Part shown: positions 1 to 8,117 of the stretch, in pieces | Position numbering within the stretch: the first letter of the stretch is position 1 | How the letters are laid out: every line of letters begins with the position of its first letter | Assembly (NCBI GenBank): GCA_029939875.1 | Contig: JAOZSC010000002.1 | Span: forward strand, 1-22,747 | Length of the DNA: 22,747 nt | Reading direction: 5' to 3' | Source of the DNA: Desulfobacterales bacterium | GTDB lineage: Bacteria; Desulfobacterota; Desulfobacteria; Desulfobacterales; JAFDCJ01 | The notes under the pieces: generated by a model | The model's database searches: none | Seen by the model: only the letters and a program-made list of their open reading frames with translations | Told to the model about the DNA's origin: nothing | Made by a program: the position numbers and the translations under genes

Positions 1-1
1 G

Positions 2-109
2 TGGACCCTGATTTGCCTGTCCATGGGAATCCTGGGGGAAAACGAGCGCGAATACTTGGGGCCGGATCTGGCCGACGTGGATGTGCTGTTTTCGAAAGAG
101 GAGGAATAA
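2..109 (+). CDS. C-terminal end of an unidentified protein (partial)
   Basis: The reading frame is open from the window edge to a TAA at 107-109 and gives 35 residues, beginning WTLICLSMGILGE and ending in an acidic tail (LFSKEEE). Only the tail of the gene is present, no diagnostic motif is visible, and I cannot assign a family. It runs convergently towards fdhA, and the bidirectional hairpin at 303-348 would end both transcripts. That this is a real gene end rests on the open frame and the terminator placement only. Confidence 0.5.
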   Translation, partial: WTLICLSMGILGENEREYLGPDLADVDVLFSKEEE

Positions 110-217
110 CGACCGATCATCATCAGAGCTCATATAATTAGTGGTTGAACGAAAACCCTGCCGAATGAAGCGTTGGTTTCGCCTCTTGAGATCATAACTT
201 CGTGAATGCTGAATTTT

Positions 218-274
218 GTAGGTTGGGTTGAGGTACGAAACCCAACATAACCGATCGGGCTCAACCCAACCTAC
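218..274. repeat. Palindromic intergenic repeat (GTAGGTTGGGTTGAG type)
   Basis: A 15-bp arm, GTAGGTTGGGTTGAG (218-232), is perfectly complementary to 260-274, with a 27-base loop between. The loop carries a second, reversed copy of part of the arm (ACCCAAC near 239-246). From general knowledge, short palindromes with a GTAGGTTGGGTT core recur in many bacterial genomes as REP/MITE-like intergenic repeats. Only one copy is seen here, so its repetitive nature is inferred. Confidence 0.6.
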
Positions 275-302
275 CAGAAAGCGGACTTTCCGTTCAGGCA
301 CT

Positions 303-348
303 AATTATTAAAAAAACTCGATCCACAGCGATCGGGTTTTTTAATAAT
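303..348. terminator. Bidirectional rho-independent terminator
   Basis: The stem ACTCGATC/GATCGGGT (one G-T pair) closes on the loop CACAGC. It is flanked by seven A on the left and six T on the right, and the symmetry extends through ATTATTA/TAATAAT. A U-tract follows the hairpin on either strand, so it can terminate both the upstream + strand gene and fdhA, whose stop codons face each other. Confidence 0.8.
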
Positions 349-440
349 GCCGTCTGTTGTCCGTGGTCCGTTGGATGTTAAGTCGTTGCGGGAACACTTT
401 TTTTCAACTGACAACCGGCAACCTGCAACGGACAAATAGA

Positions 441-3209
441 TCAGGCCGCCTTCGAGAGCTTGACCGCACATACCTTATATTCGGGGATTCCGGATATCGG
501 ATCCAGGGCGGCATTGGTCAGCCGGTTGGCAGCCGCCTGGGCATAATGAAAGGGAATGAATATTGTCCCGGCGACCGCTTTGCGGGAAACCTTGATCCGG
601 GCCCGGATACTTCCCCGGCGCGAAGCAATGTCAACAAAAGCGCCCTCCTGGACTTCATATTTGCGTGCATCCTGGGGTGCAATTTCAACAAAGCATTCCG
701 GGGCGATTTCATTCAGACCCTTGGTGCGCATGGTCATGGTGCCGGTGTGGTACTGGAACAGCAGGCGCCCGGTGGTCAGGTACATAGGATAATCCTCGTC
801 GGCGTGTTCGGCCGGCGGGATGTATTCGATACCATTGAATACGCCTTTGCCGCTGCTAAACTGCTCGCGGTGTAAAATGGGGGTTCCGGGATGTTCGGGT
901 GTCGGGCACGGCCAGTGAATCCCCTCATGCTCGATACGGTCATAGGTGATGCCGGCGTATGACGGGGTGACCTGGGCGATTTCTTCCATGATCTGCCGGC
1001 TGCTTTCGTAGGTCATGGGATATCCCATGCGGGTGGCGATTTCACAGATGATCTGCCAGTCGCTTTTGGCCTCTCCCGGTGGATTGACCGCTTTGCGAAC
1101 CCGCTGCACCCGGCGTTCCGTATTGGCAAAGGTTCCGTTTTTTTCCGCCCAGCAGGCCGAAGGCAGCACCACGTCAGCTGTCCGGGAGGTTTCTGTAAGG
1201 AAAAGATCCTGCACCACCAGAAAATCCAGTTTTTTAAAACTGGCCTCGCAGTGATTCAGGTCCGGATCGGAGACCAGGGGATTTTCACCGATGATATAAA
1301 GGGCCTTGAGTTTTCCCTCGTAGGCTGCCGGAATCATCTGGGTGACTTTCAGCCCTGGTTTGTCGGGCAGTTCGTCAACTCCCCAGGCAGCGGCCATTTT
1401 TTGCCGGGCAGCCGGGTCGATCACTTTCTGGTAACCGGTGTAGACATCCGGCAGGCTGCCCATGTCGCAGGCCCCCTGGACGTTGTTCTGGCCCCGCAGT
1501 GGGTTGACCCCCCCGCCTTCAATGCCCAGATTGCCGCAGAGCATGGCCAGGTTGGCCAGGGATTTGACATTGTCCGTGCCGGTGGTGTGCTGGGTGATTC
1601 CCATGCAATACAATATGCTGCCGCGCGCAGCGCCGGCATACAACCGAGCACCGTCAATGATATCCTGGGCGGCAATGCCGGTAATGGCTTCCACGTAGTC
1701 GGGAGTATATTTTTCAACGACAGCTTTGACTTCGTCGAAACCCACGGTGCGGCTTTCAACATACTGTCTGGCGTACAGCTCTTCCTTGATGATGACGTGC
1801 ATCATACCGTTGATCCAGGCCACGTCGCTGCCCAGGTTGGGCCGCAGCCATTTATCGGCATAGCGGGTGATTTTTATGCGCCGGGGATCGATGACAATCA
1901 GTTTCGTGCCTTTGCGGGTAACCGCCCGTTTGACAAAGCTGGACAGCACGGGGTGGTTTTCAGTGGTGTTGGATCCGGTGATCAAAATGACATCAGCTTT
2001 TTCAATACAGCCGATGGTGTTGGTCATGGCACCACTTCCGAAGGCTGCGGCCAGACCGGCCACGGTGGAGGAATGTCAGAGACGGGCGCAATGGTCCACG
2101 CTGTTGGTTTGAAGCACCGCCCGGGTGAATTTCTGGGCGATATAATTTTCTTCATTGGTAATTCTTGCCGAAGCCAGTACGCCGATGCTGTCAGGCCCGT
2201 ATTCGGCCTTGATTTCACCCAACCGGCGGGCTACCAGGTCAAGGGCTTCCTCCCAGGAGGCCTCCCGGAATTGGCCGTTTTCCTTGATCAGCGGGGTGGT
2301 CAGCCGATCCGGGGAGTTGATGAAATTGTAACTAAACCGTCCTTTTACACACAGGCTGCCGTAATTGGGGGCCACATCCGGTACGCCGCTGACTTTTACC
2401 ACCTCGTTATCTTTGACATGCAGGTACAACTGGCAGCCAACCCCGCAGTATGTGCAGGTGGTGTGGATTTTTTTCGTTTCCCAGGGCCGTACCCGGTAAC
2501 GGGCATCTTTTTCCACCAGGGCGCCCACCGGACACACCTGGACGCATTCGCCGCAGAAAACGCAATCCGACTCTATATAAGGGCGGTCGCCGGCCGCGAT
2601 GATCTTGGTGGCGGTTCCGCGGTAGCCGTAATGGATGGCCTGGTTGACCTGCACTTCATTGCAGGCCTGAACGCACCGGCCGCATTGGATGCAGCGTGAA
2701 AAATCACGCACGATAAACGGGTTGACCGTTTCCATGGGATAGGGGGTTTGTGAAGGGCTGAACCGTTCAGCGGTTACCTGGTAGCGAAAGGCCAGGTCCT
2801 GCAGTTTGCAGTCCCCCCAGACGGGACACAATTCGGCGCTTTGTTCTTCCTGCTGGACCTTGAGCTGGAACTCGGTCCAGTTTTGGCCGGCGGAGCCGCT
2901 GACGGCACAGTTGTGATTGCCCGATGAGAGCAGCAGCTGAAGGACCATCCGCCGGGCTGCAATCACTTTGGTAGACTCGGTGCGTACGACCATGCCGGCA
3001 GCCGCCGGGGTGGCGCAAGAGGCCACCAGGCTGCGGGCACCTTCAACTTCCACGACGCAGACCCGGCAGGCGCCGGTAGGGGTGGTGCCCTTTAAGTGGC
3101 ACAGGGTGGGGACGTCGATGCTGTTGCGCCGGGCGACTTCAAGAATGGTATCGCCCAGCTCGAAGGAAAACTCATTGCCGTTGATCACGATGATGTTCTG
3201 CTCAGGCAT
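441..3209 (-). CDS. fdhA: Selenocysteine-containing formate dehydrogenase, NuoG-like alpha subunit
   Basis: Oxidises formate to CO2 (or reduces CO2) at a Mo/W-bis-pyranopterin centre and passes electrons along Fe-S clusters to a partner. The 922-residue protein contains one in-frame TGA (2076-2078, codon 378) in the context DHCARL-U-HSSTVAG, the classic selenocysteine site of formate dehydrogenases; an E. coli-like SECIS hairpin follows. Domains in order: 2Fe-2S ferredoxin (C37, C48, C51, C65); a NuoG-type His/Cys cluster region (H99, C101, C128, C134, with an unusually long gap after C101); two 4Fe-4S sites (C173/176/179/183 and C216/219/222/226); the Mo-domain 4Fe-4S site (C252, C255, C259, C287); then the molybdopterin oxidoreductase and dinucleotide-binding domains to the C-terminus. 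It starts at ATG 3209 behind AAGGAG. No fdhB/nuoF-, nuoE- or fdhD-like gene is adjacent, so the electron partner is encoded elsewhere. An ordinary gene caller would split it at the TGA. Confidence 0.93.
2047..2078 (-). promoter_or_regulatory. Selenocysteine codon and SECIS element of fdhA
   Basis: On the - strand the TGA (2076-2078) is followed by 18 bases and then the loop GGTCT (2053-2057), closed by the six-pair stem GTGGCC/GGCCGC (2058-2063 with 2047-2052, one G-T pair). A possible lower helix TTCC/GGAA extends it beyond 2047. The E. coli fdhF SECIS also has an apical GGUCU loop 18 bases after its UGA, as I recall it, so this should be a SelB-binding hairpin. It implies that selA, selB, selC and selD exist elsewhere in the genome. 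Confidence 0.88.
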
Positions 3210-3278
3210 ATCGCTCTTTGCACTCCTTGAATATCTATTTTTGCGAGTTTATTCTTGTACCGGAAATAGCGGCGCTTG

Positions 3279-3716
3279 TCAATCCGCTTTCCAGCCGTCA
3301 GTTTTTTGTTTTTCGACTCCCACGGGCAGAAGGGCTGCCGGTTTGAGCCGGTACCACCACCGGCAAACCAGAGCCCCGCATGCCGACCCGAGCACGTCGG
3401 CTACGACGTCCATGAATTCGGCGTCGCGAAAGGGAACAAAGGACTGGTGGATTTCATCGCTGATGCCGTAAAGAGATGCGGAAACGATGCTCAGCAGCAT
3501 CAGCACGCGGGGGGTGTTTGCGATGGGCAATGTCCGGTATGCCCGGTAAAAAAGAATCGCCATGACGCCATAGGCCGCAAAGTGCAGCAGCTTGTCGATC
3601 AACGGCCATTGCGGTATCTGTTTCGGGGACGGGTTGGCGGATTGAAAATAAATCAGCAGGCAATACAGAATCACCGGCAACCAGTAGCAGGTAAAATTTT
3701 TTAGTCTATGGTGCAT
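3279..3716 (-). CDS. VanZ-like small membrane protein
   Basis: The 145-residue protein has about four hydrophobic segments and the VanZ family signature. An early S-x-P region is followed by DKLLHFAAYG (about 41-50), then SLYGISDEIHQSFVPFRDAEFMDVVADVLGS-type residues (about 81-111) with the conserved acidic/His cluster in a transmembrane context. VanZ was named from a teicoplanin resistance accessory gene, but most family members are of unknown function, and resistance should not be inferred. It lies between fdhA and thrS on the same strand, about 70 bp upstream of fdhA and 177 bp downstream of thrS. No strong link to either is evident. Confidence 0.8.
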   Translation of the reverse strand: MHHRLKNFTCYWLPVILYCLLIYFQSANPSPKQIPQWPLIDKLLHFAAYGVMAILFYRAYRTLPIANTPRVLMLLSIVSASLYGISDEIHQSFVPFRDAEFMDVVADVLGSACGALVCRWWYRLKPAALLPVGVEKQKTDGWKAD

Positions 3717-3755
3717 ATCTTGACTTGAAGGCCAAAAATCGAGGGCCCCGTTGCA

Positions 3756-3810
3756 GTTGATATTAGTTGATTGATTAGGTTGAGTAAGTTGATTGGGTTA
3801 TTTGGATGAT
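3756..3810. repeat. Degenerate AGTTGAT-rich tract
   Basis: The spacer between vanZ-like and thrS holds three copies of AGTTGAT (beginning near 3755, 3765 and 3787) among related GTTGAG/TTGATT words. It is a short, imperfect simple-sequence tract with no coding potential. Its role is unknown; it could be slippage-derived or a decayed repeat. Confidence 0.45.
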
Positions 3811-3853
3811 GCGGTTTGCTGATATCTGCCGCTCAGTCAACTGATAAACTTAA

Positions 3854-3891
3854 AATGAATCTCCCCGCGGCTTGCCGCGGGGAGATTCATT
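3854..3891 (-). terminator. thrS terminator hairpin
   Basis: A perfect 18-bp stem (3854-3871 with 3874-3891), mostly GC in the centre (CTCCCCGCGGC), closes on a two-base TT (effectively a CTTG loop). It begins three bases after the thrS stop. On the - strand it is followed by ATTTTAAG, a modest U-tract, so it is a strong hairpin with a weak tail. Confidence 0.75.
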
Positions 3892-3893
3892 CC

Positions 3894-5804
3894 TTAAAAA
3901 ATTTCCAGGGAAAGCCCGCGGTTGTGAATGTGCGGCAGCACCGTATCCAGGAAGGTTTCATGGGTCACGCCAAATTTTACCGTGCCGTCCAGGGTTCTCA
4001 CCGCAAGGGTTCCTGCCTGTTTTTCTTTGTCGCCGATGGTCAAAATCAGCGGGATATACTGCAGTTGCGCCTCACGCACTTTTTTGTTCAGGCTTTCCGA
4101 CCGGCTGTCCACCTCCACGCGCAGGCCGGCATTTTTCAGAACGGCGTGCACTTCGTTGCAATAGGGTACCAGGTCATCGTTGAGCGGTAAGATAATCGCC
4201 TGCACCGGTGCTATCCACAGGGGAAACTTGCCGGCAAAATGTTCGATCAAAATGCCCAAAAAACGTTCAATAGACCCGAAAACAGTGCGGTGGATCATGA
4301 TCGGGCGGTGCCGTTCATTATCCCGGTCAATGTAGTACAGGTTGAACCGCTCGGGCAGCGCCATGTCCAGCTGGATGGTGCCGCATTGCCAGGTGCGCCC
4401 CAGGGCGTCTTTGATGTGAAGATCGATTTTGGGCCCGTAAAAGGCGCCGTCGCCTTCGTTAAGTTTGTATTCCTGGCCGTAAGCGTCCAGGGCCGAGGCC
4501 AGTCCGCTGGTGGCCGTTTCCCACTGTTGATCGGAACCGATGGATTTTTCCGGCCGTGTGGACAACTCCAGCTGAAAACCAAGGCCAAAGGTGCTGTACA
4601 TTCGTTGGGCCAGATGAAGGATGCCCAGTATTTCAGCTTCGATATGCTGGGGTGTCATATAAAGATGGGCATCGTCCTGGTGAAAGGCCCGCACCCGGAA
4701 AAGCCCCGACAGCACGCCGCTTAATTCATGCCGGTGGACCAGCCCGATTTCGGCCACCCGTAGCGGCAGGTCGCGGTAAGAATGGGGTTTGTGGTTGTAA
4801 ATCAGCATTGCGCCCGGGCAGTTCATGGGTTTGATGGCATATTCGACCTCGTCGATGGTCGCCGTGTACATGTTTTCGCGATAATTCTCCCAGTGACCGG
4901 AGCGTTCCCACAGGGAGCGGTTGAGCATCATGGGCGTTTTGGTTTCCACGTACCCGGCCTCCCGGTGCTCCAGACGCCAGTATGCCAGCAGACTGTTCCA
5001 GATTTCCATCCCCTTGGGGTGGTAAAACGGCATGCCGGGGGCCTCTTCGTGAAAACTGAAAAGATCCAGGGCCTGGCCGATTTTTCGATGATTGCGTTTT
5101 TTGGCTTCTTCGAGAAACCGCAGGTAGTCCTTCAGTTCTTTCTTGGTGAAAAAGGCCGTGCCGTAAATTCGTTGCAGCTGCGGCCGGGAGGGATCAGCCC
5201 GCCAGTAAGCCCCGGAAACTTTCAGCAGCTTGGTGTTTTTGACAAAGCCGGTGTGCGGTACGTGGGGACCGCGGCACAGGTCGGTAAATTCGCCCTGCTC
5301 ATAAAAAGAGATGGTCCCGTCTTCGAGCGCAGAAACCATCTCCAGCTTATAGGGCTCGTCTTTGTAAAACTCCAGGGCTTGCTGCTTGGAAACTTCCTTG
5401 CGGCGGAGGGGTAACTTTTCCCGGGTTATTTTTTTCATTTCGGCTTCAATCGCGGGAAAGTCGTCTTCGGAGACCGGTGGCATGTCAATGTCATAATAAA
5501 ACTGGTTTTCCACCGCCGGGCCGATGGTCAGCTTGGCGCCCTTGTACAGGCGCATAATGGCCTGGGCCATGACGTGGGCGGCACTGTGGCGCAGGATGTC
5601 CAGCCCTTCCGGGTCCTTGGAGGTAATCAGGCGAATCCGGGCGTCATGGTCGATAAGGGTGCTCAGGTCCACCAGCCGGTCATCTATTTGCAAGGCGATG
5701 CTGTTGCGGGCCAGGCCCTCGGAGATGCTTTGGGCCACCTCAAGACCGGTGACCGGATTTTCAAAACTCTTTATGTTGCCGTCTGGAAATGTTATCTTTA
5801 CCAT
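3894..5804 (-). CDS. thrS: Threonyl-tRNA synthetase
   Basis: Charges tRNA-Thr in the cytoplasm. At 636 residues it has full length with all domains: TGS (about 1-60); the editing domain with H73-x3-H77 and C177/H181 that clears mischarged Ser-tRNA-Thr; the class II catalytic core with motif 2 around residues 355-380 and motif 3 near 506-515; and the C-terminal anticodon-binding domain (from about 533). The predicted zinc ligands C329 (in MNCPGAM), H380 and H505 are all present. The start ATG at 5804 gives the canonical MVKITFPDG terminus. infC-rpmI-rplT, which often follow thrS in bacteria, are not here; the gene stands alone between a hairpin terminator and the divergent rnd. No T-box-like leader is evident in the 230 bp upstream. 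Confidence 0.98.
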   Translation of the reverse strand: MVKITFPDGNIKSFENPVTGLEVAQSISEGLARNSIALQIDDRLVDLSTLIDHDARIRLITSKDPEGLDILRHSAAHVMAQAIMRLYKGAKLTIGPAVENQFYYDIDMPPVSEDDFPAIEAEMKKITREKLPLRRKEVSKQQALEFYKDEPYKLEMVSALEDGTISFYEQGEFTDLCRGPHVPHTGFVKNTKLLKVSGAYWRADPSRPQLQRIYGTAFFTKKELKDYLRFLEEAKKRNHRKIGQALDLFSFHEEAPGMPFYHPKGMEIWNSLLAYWRLEHREAGYVETKTPMMLNRSLWERSGHWENYRENMYTATIDEVEYAIKPMNCPGAMLIYNHKPHSYRDLPLRVAEIGLVHRHELSGVLSGLFRVRAFHQDDAHLYMTPQHIEAEILGILHLAQRMYSTFGLGFQLELSTRPEKSIGSDQQWETATSGLASALDAYGQEYKLNEGDGAFYGPKIDLHIKDALGRTWQCGTIQLDMALPERFNLYYIDRDNERHRPIMIHRTVFGSIERFLGILIEHFAGKFPLWIAPVQAIILPLNDDLVPYCNEVHAVLKNAGLRVEVDSRSESLNKKVREAQLQYIPLILTIGDKEKQAGTLAVRTLDGTVKFGVTHETFLDTVLPHIHNRGLSLEIF

Positions 5805-5926
5805 TACAACCTCACCGTGGTATAAGTCGTTAACAGGCTGATCGGCTATCAGAAGCCGGTCGAATCAAGTAAGTACAGAATGTAATTGTACTCCTATTTC
5901 AATCATTGAACAATTAAAGATTTGAC

Positions 5927-5942
5927 TGGCACCCAAATTGCT
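5927..5942 (+). promoter_or_regulatory. Possible sigma-54 (-24/-12) promoter for rnd
   Basis: TGGCACCCAAATTGCT matches the sigma-54 layout TGGCAC-N5-TTGC with the exact GG-N10-GC spacing (5928-5929 and 5940-5941). It lies about 93 bases before the rnd start in the 230-bp spacer divergent from thrS. No enhancer-binding site was identified, and a match of this length can arise by chance. Confidence 0.35.
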
Positions 5943-6034
5943 GGCCGGCGGCAAAAATGAAGCCGGCGCCTGGCCGCACAATCTGTGCAAATTAGAAAAA
6001 ACAAACCTGCGGGTCAAGGAAAAAAGCAACAAAA

Positions 6035-7174
6035 ATGAGCAATATCTCCTGTTCAATCATCGATTCCCGGCGCGAGCTGAACAACCTGGCGCGAAAGCTG
6101 GAAAACCGGACCTCCGTGGGCGTGGACCTGGAAGCGGATTCCATGTACCATTTCAAAGAAAAAGTCTGTCTGATCCAGATCGCCGCCGAAAATGTCAATG
6201 CGGTCATCGACCCGTTGGCCATCGATGACCTTTCCGCCCTCAAACCGGTTTTTAAACGTCGCGACATCCAGAAAGTCTTTCACGGCGCCGACTATGACGT
6301 GCGCTCACTGTTTCGCGATTTTCGAATTTCGGTTCACAACCTGTTTGACACCGAGCTGGCCTGCCGCTTTCTGGGCTTTGAGGGAACGGGCCTGGACGCG
6401 GTGGTCAAAAAAAGATTTGGTGTTGTTCTGGATAAAAAATACCAGCGCAAGGACTGGTCCCGGCGTCCGCTGCCCGTGGAGATGATCACCTATGCCGCCC
6501 AGGATGCCCGGTTTCTGGTGCCCATGGCCCAATGGCTGAAAGGCGAACTCAAACAAAAAGGGCGCCTGGACTGGGTCTACGAAGAATGCGAGCATCTGAG
6601 CCGGGTGAGGGCCAATAATTTTGATAATCACCCGCTTTTCCTGCACTTTAAAGGCGCCGGCAGTCTGGACCAGAAAACCCTGGCTGTTCTGGAAGCGCTG
6701 TTGCAGTTCCGCCGGCAAACCGCCCGCAAAAAGGACAAACCGCTGTTCCGGATCATCGGCAACCGGTCCCTGCTGGCGCTGGCCGTGGACAAGCCGGCGA
6801 ATTTGAAACAGTTGGAACAGACCGGGATCTTGAGTAAAAAACAGATCGGTATGTACGGACCGGACGTGCTGGCGGCTATTGAGGCCGCTCGTAAAATAGC
6901 CCCTAAAGAGCTGCCCGTGTATCCGCGCAAAAAGGCACCGCGCATCCCGGCGGCGGTGGCCGGTCGAATCAGGATCCTCAGGGACTGGCGCGATGACCGG
7001 GCCAAAAAAATGACCATCAACCCGGCCTTGCTTTGCACCAAGGCCCTGATGACGACGCTTGCCGTGCAAAAACCCTTGAAAGTTTCAGATCTGGCCAAAG
7101 TCAATGATCTCAAACGCTGGCAGCGAAAAGAATTTGGCCGGGAGGTGGTGGCGATGTTGAAACAGGTACGATAG
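6035..7174 (+). CDS. rnd: Ribonuclease D
   Basis: A 3'-5' exoribonuclease that trims tRNA and other stable RNA 3' ends. The 379-residue protein has an N-terminal DEDDy exonuclease domain: D31 and E33 in VGVDLEADS, D86 in FHGADYDVR, and Y153-x3-D157 in TYAAQDARF. A helical HRDC region follows from about residue 205, with a second HRDC-like stretch around 310-375, the usual RNase D arrangement and length. The ATG at 6035 has only a distant purine-rich AAGGAAAAAA. It is divergent from thrS and may be read from the sigma-54-like site at 5927. The next gene starts 34 bases after its stop, so co-transcription is possible. Confidence 0.93.
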   Translation: MSNISCSIIDSRRELNNLARKLENRTSVGVDLEADSMYHFKEKVCLIQIAAENVNAVIDPLAIDDLSALKPVFKRRDIQKVFHGADYDVRSLFRDFRISVHNLFDTELACRFLGFEGTGLDAVVKKRFGVVLDKKYQRKDWSRRPLPVEMITYAAQDARFLVPMAQWLKGELKQKGRLDWVYEECEHLSRVRANNFDNHPLFLHFKGAGSLDQKTLAVLEALLQFRRQTARKKDKPLFRIIGNRSLLALAVDKPANLKQLEQTGILSKKQIGMYGPDVLAAIEAARKIAPKELPVYPRKKAPRIPAAVAGRIRILRDWRDDRAKKMTINPALLCTKALMTTLAVQKPLKVSDLAKVNDLKRWQRKEFGREVVAMLKQVR

Positions 7175-7208
7175 CCCAGCATTTTTCCCACACCAAAAGG
7201 GGGTGCGT

Positions 7209-7916
7209 ATGATCGATTCCATCTATCAATTCCTTGCCAATATCGGTTACTCCCACCCGCTTCATCCCACGCTGACCCATGTGCCCATCGGGATGATCAT
7301 CGGCGCTTTTTTGTTTGCCCTGACCGGCCTGGTTTTTCGCAACAGCCGACTGGCCCGCACGGCCCGGCACTGCATCGTTCTGGCACTGATCGCCCTGGTG
7401 CCGACGGCCCTGCTGGGCATGCTGGACTGGCAGCATTTTTACGGCGGTACCTTGCTGTTTCCCATCAAGATGAAAGTTGTGCTGGCCGCCGTGGTGCTTT
7501 TTTTGCTGATTGTTGCCGTTGTCTTCGGCGCGATGGGAGAACGTTTTGCGCGGGCCGTTTTGGCCGTGTACCTGCTGTGCCTGCTGGGAGCGGTCGGGCT
7601 GGGTTATTTCGGCGGCGAGCTGGTCTATGGCACCCGGGCACCGGCGGTCACGGCAGTGCAAGGTGCGGCGGTCGAAGGGGCCCTTGTTTTCCAGCAGAAC
7701 TGCTCGGCCTGTCACTTCGCCGACAGCACCGCCGTCAAGATCGGCCCGGGGTTGAAAGGACTTTTTCAACAGGACAAATTACCGATCAGCGGCCGGACGG
7801 TTTCCGCGGAAAATTTGCGCCAGGTACTGAAAACGCCGGTGGCCAAAATGCCGCCATTCGGGCATCTGTCCCAGCAGCAAGTGGCCGCTCTGATTGCTTA
7901 TCTGAAAACGCTTTAG
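7209..7916 (+). CDS. DUF2231-like membrane protein fused to a C-terminal cytochrome c domain
   Basis: The 235-residue protein begins with a membrane domain of about four helices whose start, HPLHPTLTHVPIG, is typical of the DUF2231 family. A linker leads to a mono-haem cytochrome c module with CSACH at 165-169 and a probable axial Met in KMPPF (M214), running to the last residue. The haem domain should face the periplasm, which fits membrane-bound electron transfer. The start is placed at ATG 7209 because AAGGGGG sits five bases upstream; the GTG at 7203 lies inside that site. The final 71 residues closely resemble those of the protein at 8118-9374. The donor and acceptor are unknown. Confidence 0.82.
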   Translation: MIDSIYQFLANIGYSHPLHPTLTHVPIGMIIGAFLFALTGLVFRNSRLARTARHCIVLALIALVPTALLGMLDWQHFYGGTLLFPIKMKVVLAAVVLFLLIVAVVFGAMGERFARAVLAVYLLCLLGAVGLGYFGGELVYGTRAPAVTAVQGAAVEGALVFQQNCSACHFADSTAVKIGPGLKGLFQQDKLPISGRTVSAENLRQVLKTPVAKMPPFGHLSQQQVAALIAYLKTL

Positions 7917-7979
7917 CAGAGTTTTAAAGCCGCTTCGATGCAGGTACTAATAGACTTAACCCGGCAAAACCGGAAAGTT

Positions 7980-8064
7980 AGCCACAAAGGCCCAAAGACA
8001 CGAAGCAAAACTGTCTACTATAAGTTATCTTTTGGTTTTAGTGTCTTGGTGGCAATAAATTTAC
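7980..8064. repeat. Imperfect inverted repeat in spacer
   Basis: GCCACAAAGGCCCAAAGACAC on the left is answered by GTGTCTTGGTGGC on the right, across an AT-rich centre. The motif (GCCACnAAGACAC with its inverse) resembles the short CCAC-AAGACACGAAG intergenic repeats common in some deltaproteobacterial genomes; that similarity is recalled, not searched. It lies in the 200-bp spacer before the next cytochrome gene. It could act as a weak hairpin, but no U-tract directly follows. Confidence 0.4.
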
Positions 8065-8117
8065 TTTTATAATTCTAATCTAAGATGCTCAATTCAGGTA
8101 GAAAAAGGATAAAAACC

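Larger units (their letters stand above)
110..440. other. Gene-free convergent spacer
   Basis: No credible coding sequence lies between the stop of the + strand gene and the stop of fdhA on the - strand. The spacer holds a long inverted repeat (218-274), a terminator hairpin (303-348), and a tract at 354-374 rich in GTCCG words. TTGTCCGT at 357-364 is answered by its reverse complement at 428-435. The + strand frame that starts at 357 runs antisense into fdhA and is a shadow. Confidence 0.7.

Noticed and set aside
441..2063. A separate gene starting at GTG 2063 for the molybdopterin domain
   Set aside because: The frame upstream is continuous apart from a TGA at the selenocysteine position, with a SECIS; two genes would break the conserved DHCARLUHSSTVAG block.
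1251..2699. Long + strand open frame (482 codons) antisense to fdhA
   Set aside because: It is the shadow of the GC-rich fdhA reading frame; it has no recognisable motif, and fdhA on the other strand has all family residues.
3279..3716. Glycopeptide resistance gene
   Set aside because: VanZ-family membership alone is very common and does not indicate resistance; no vanHAX or sensor genes are near.
6305..7069. Long - strand open frame over rnd
   Set aside because: rnd carries complete DEDDy and HRDC motifs; the antisense frame has no motif and low-complexity His/Gln-rich sequence.
8085..8117. Upstream ATG of the exported cytochrome
   Set aside because: No ribosome site; ATG 8118 has AAGGAT at good distance and gives a normal signal peptide.
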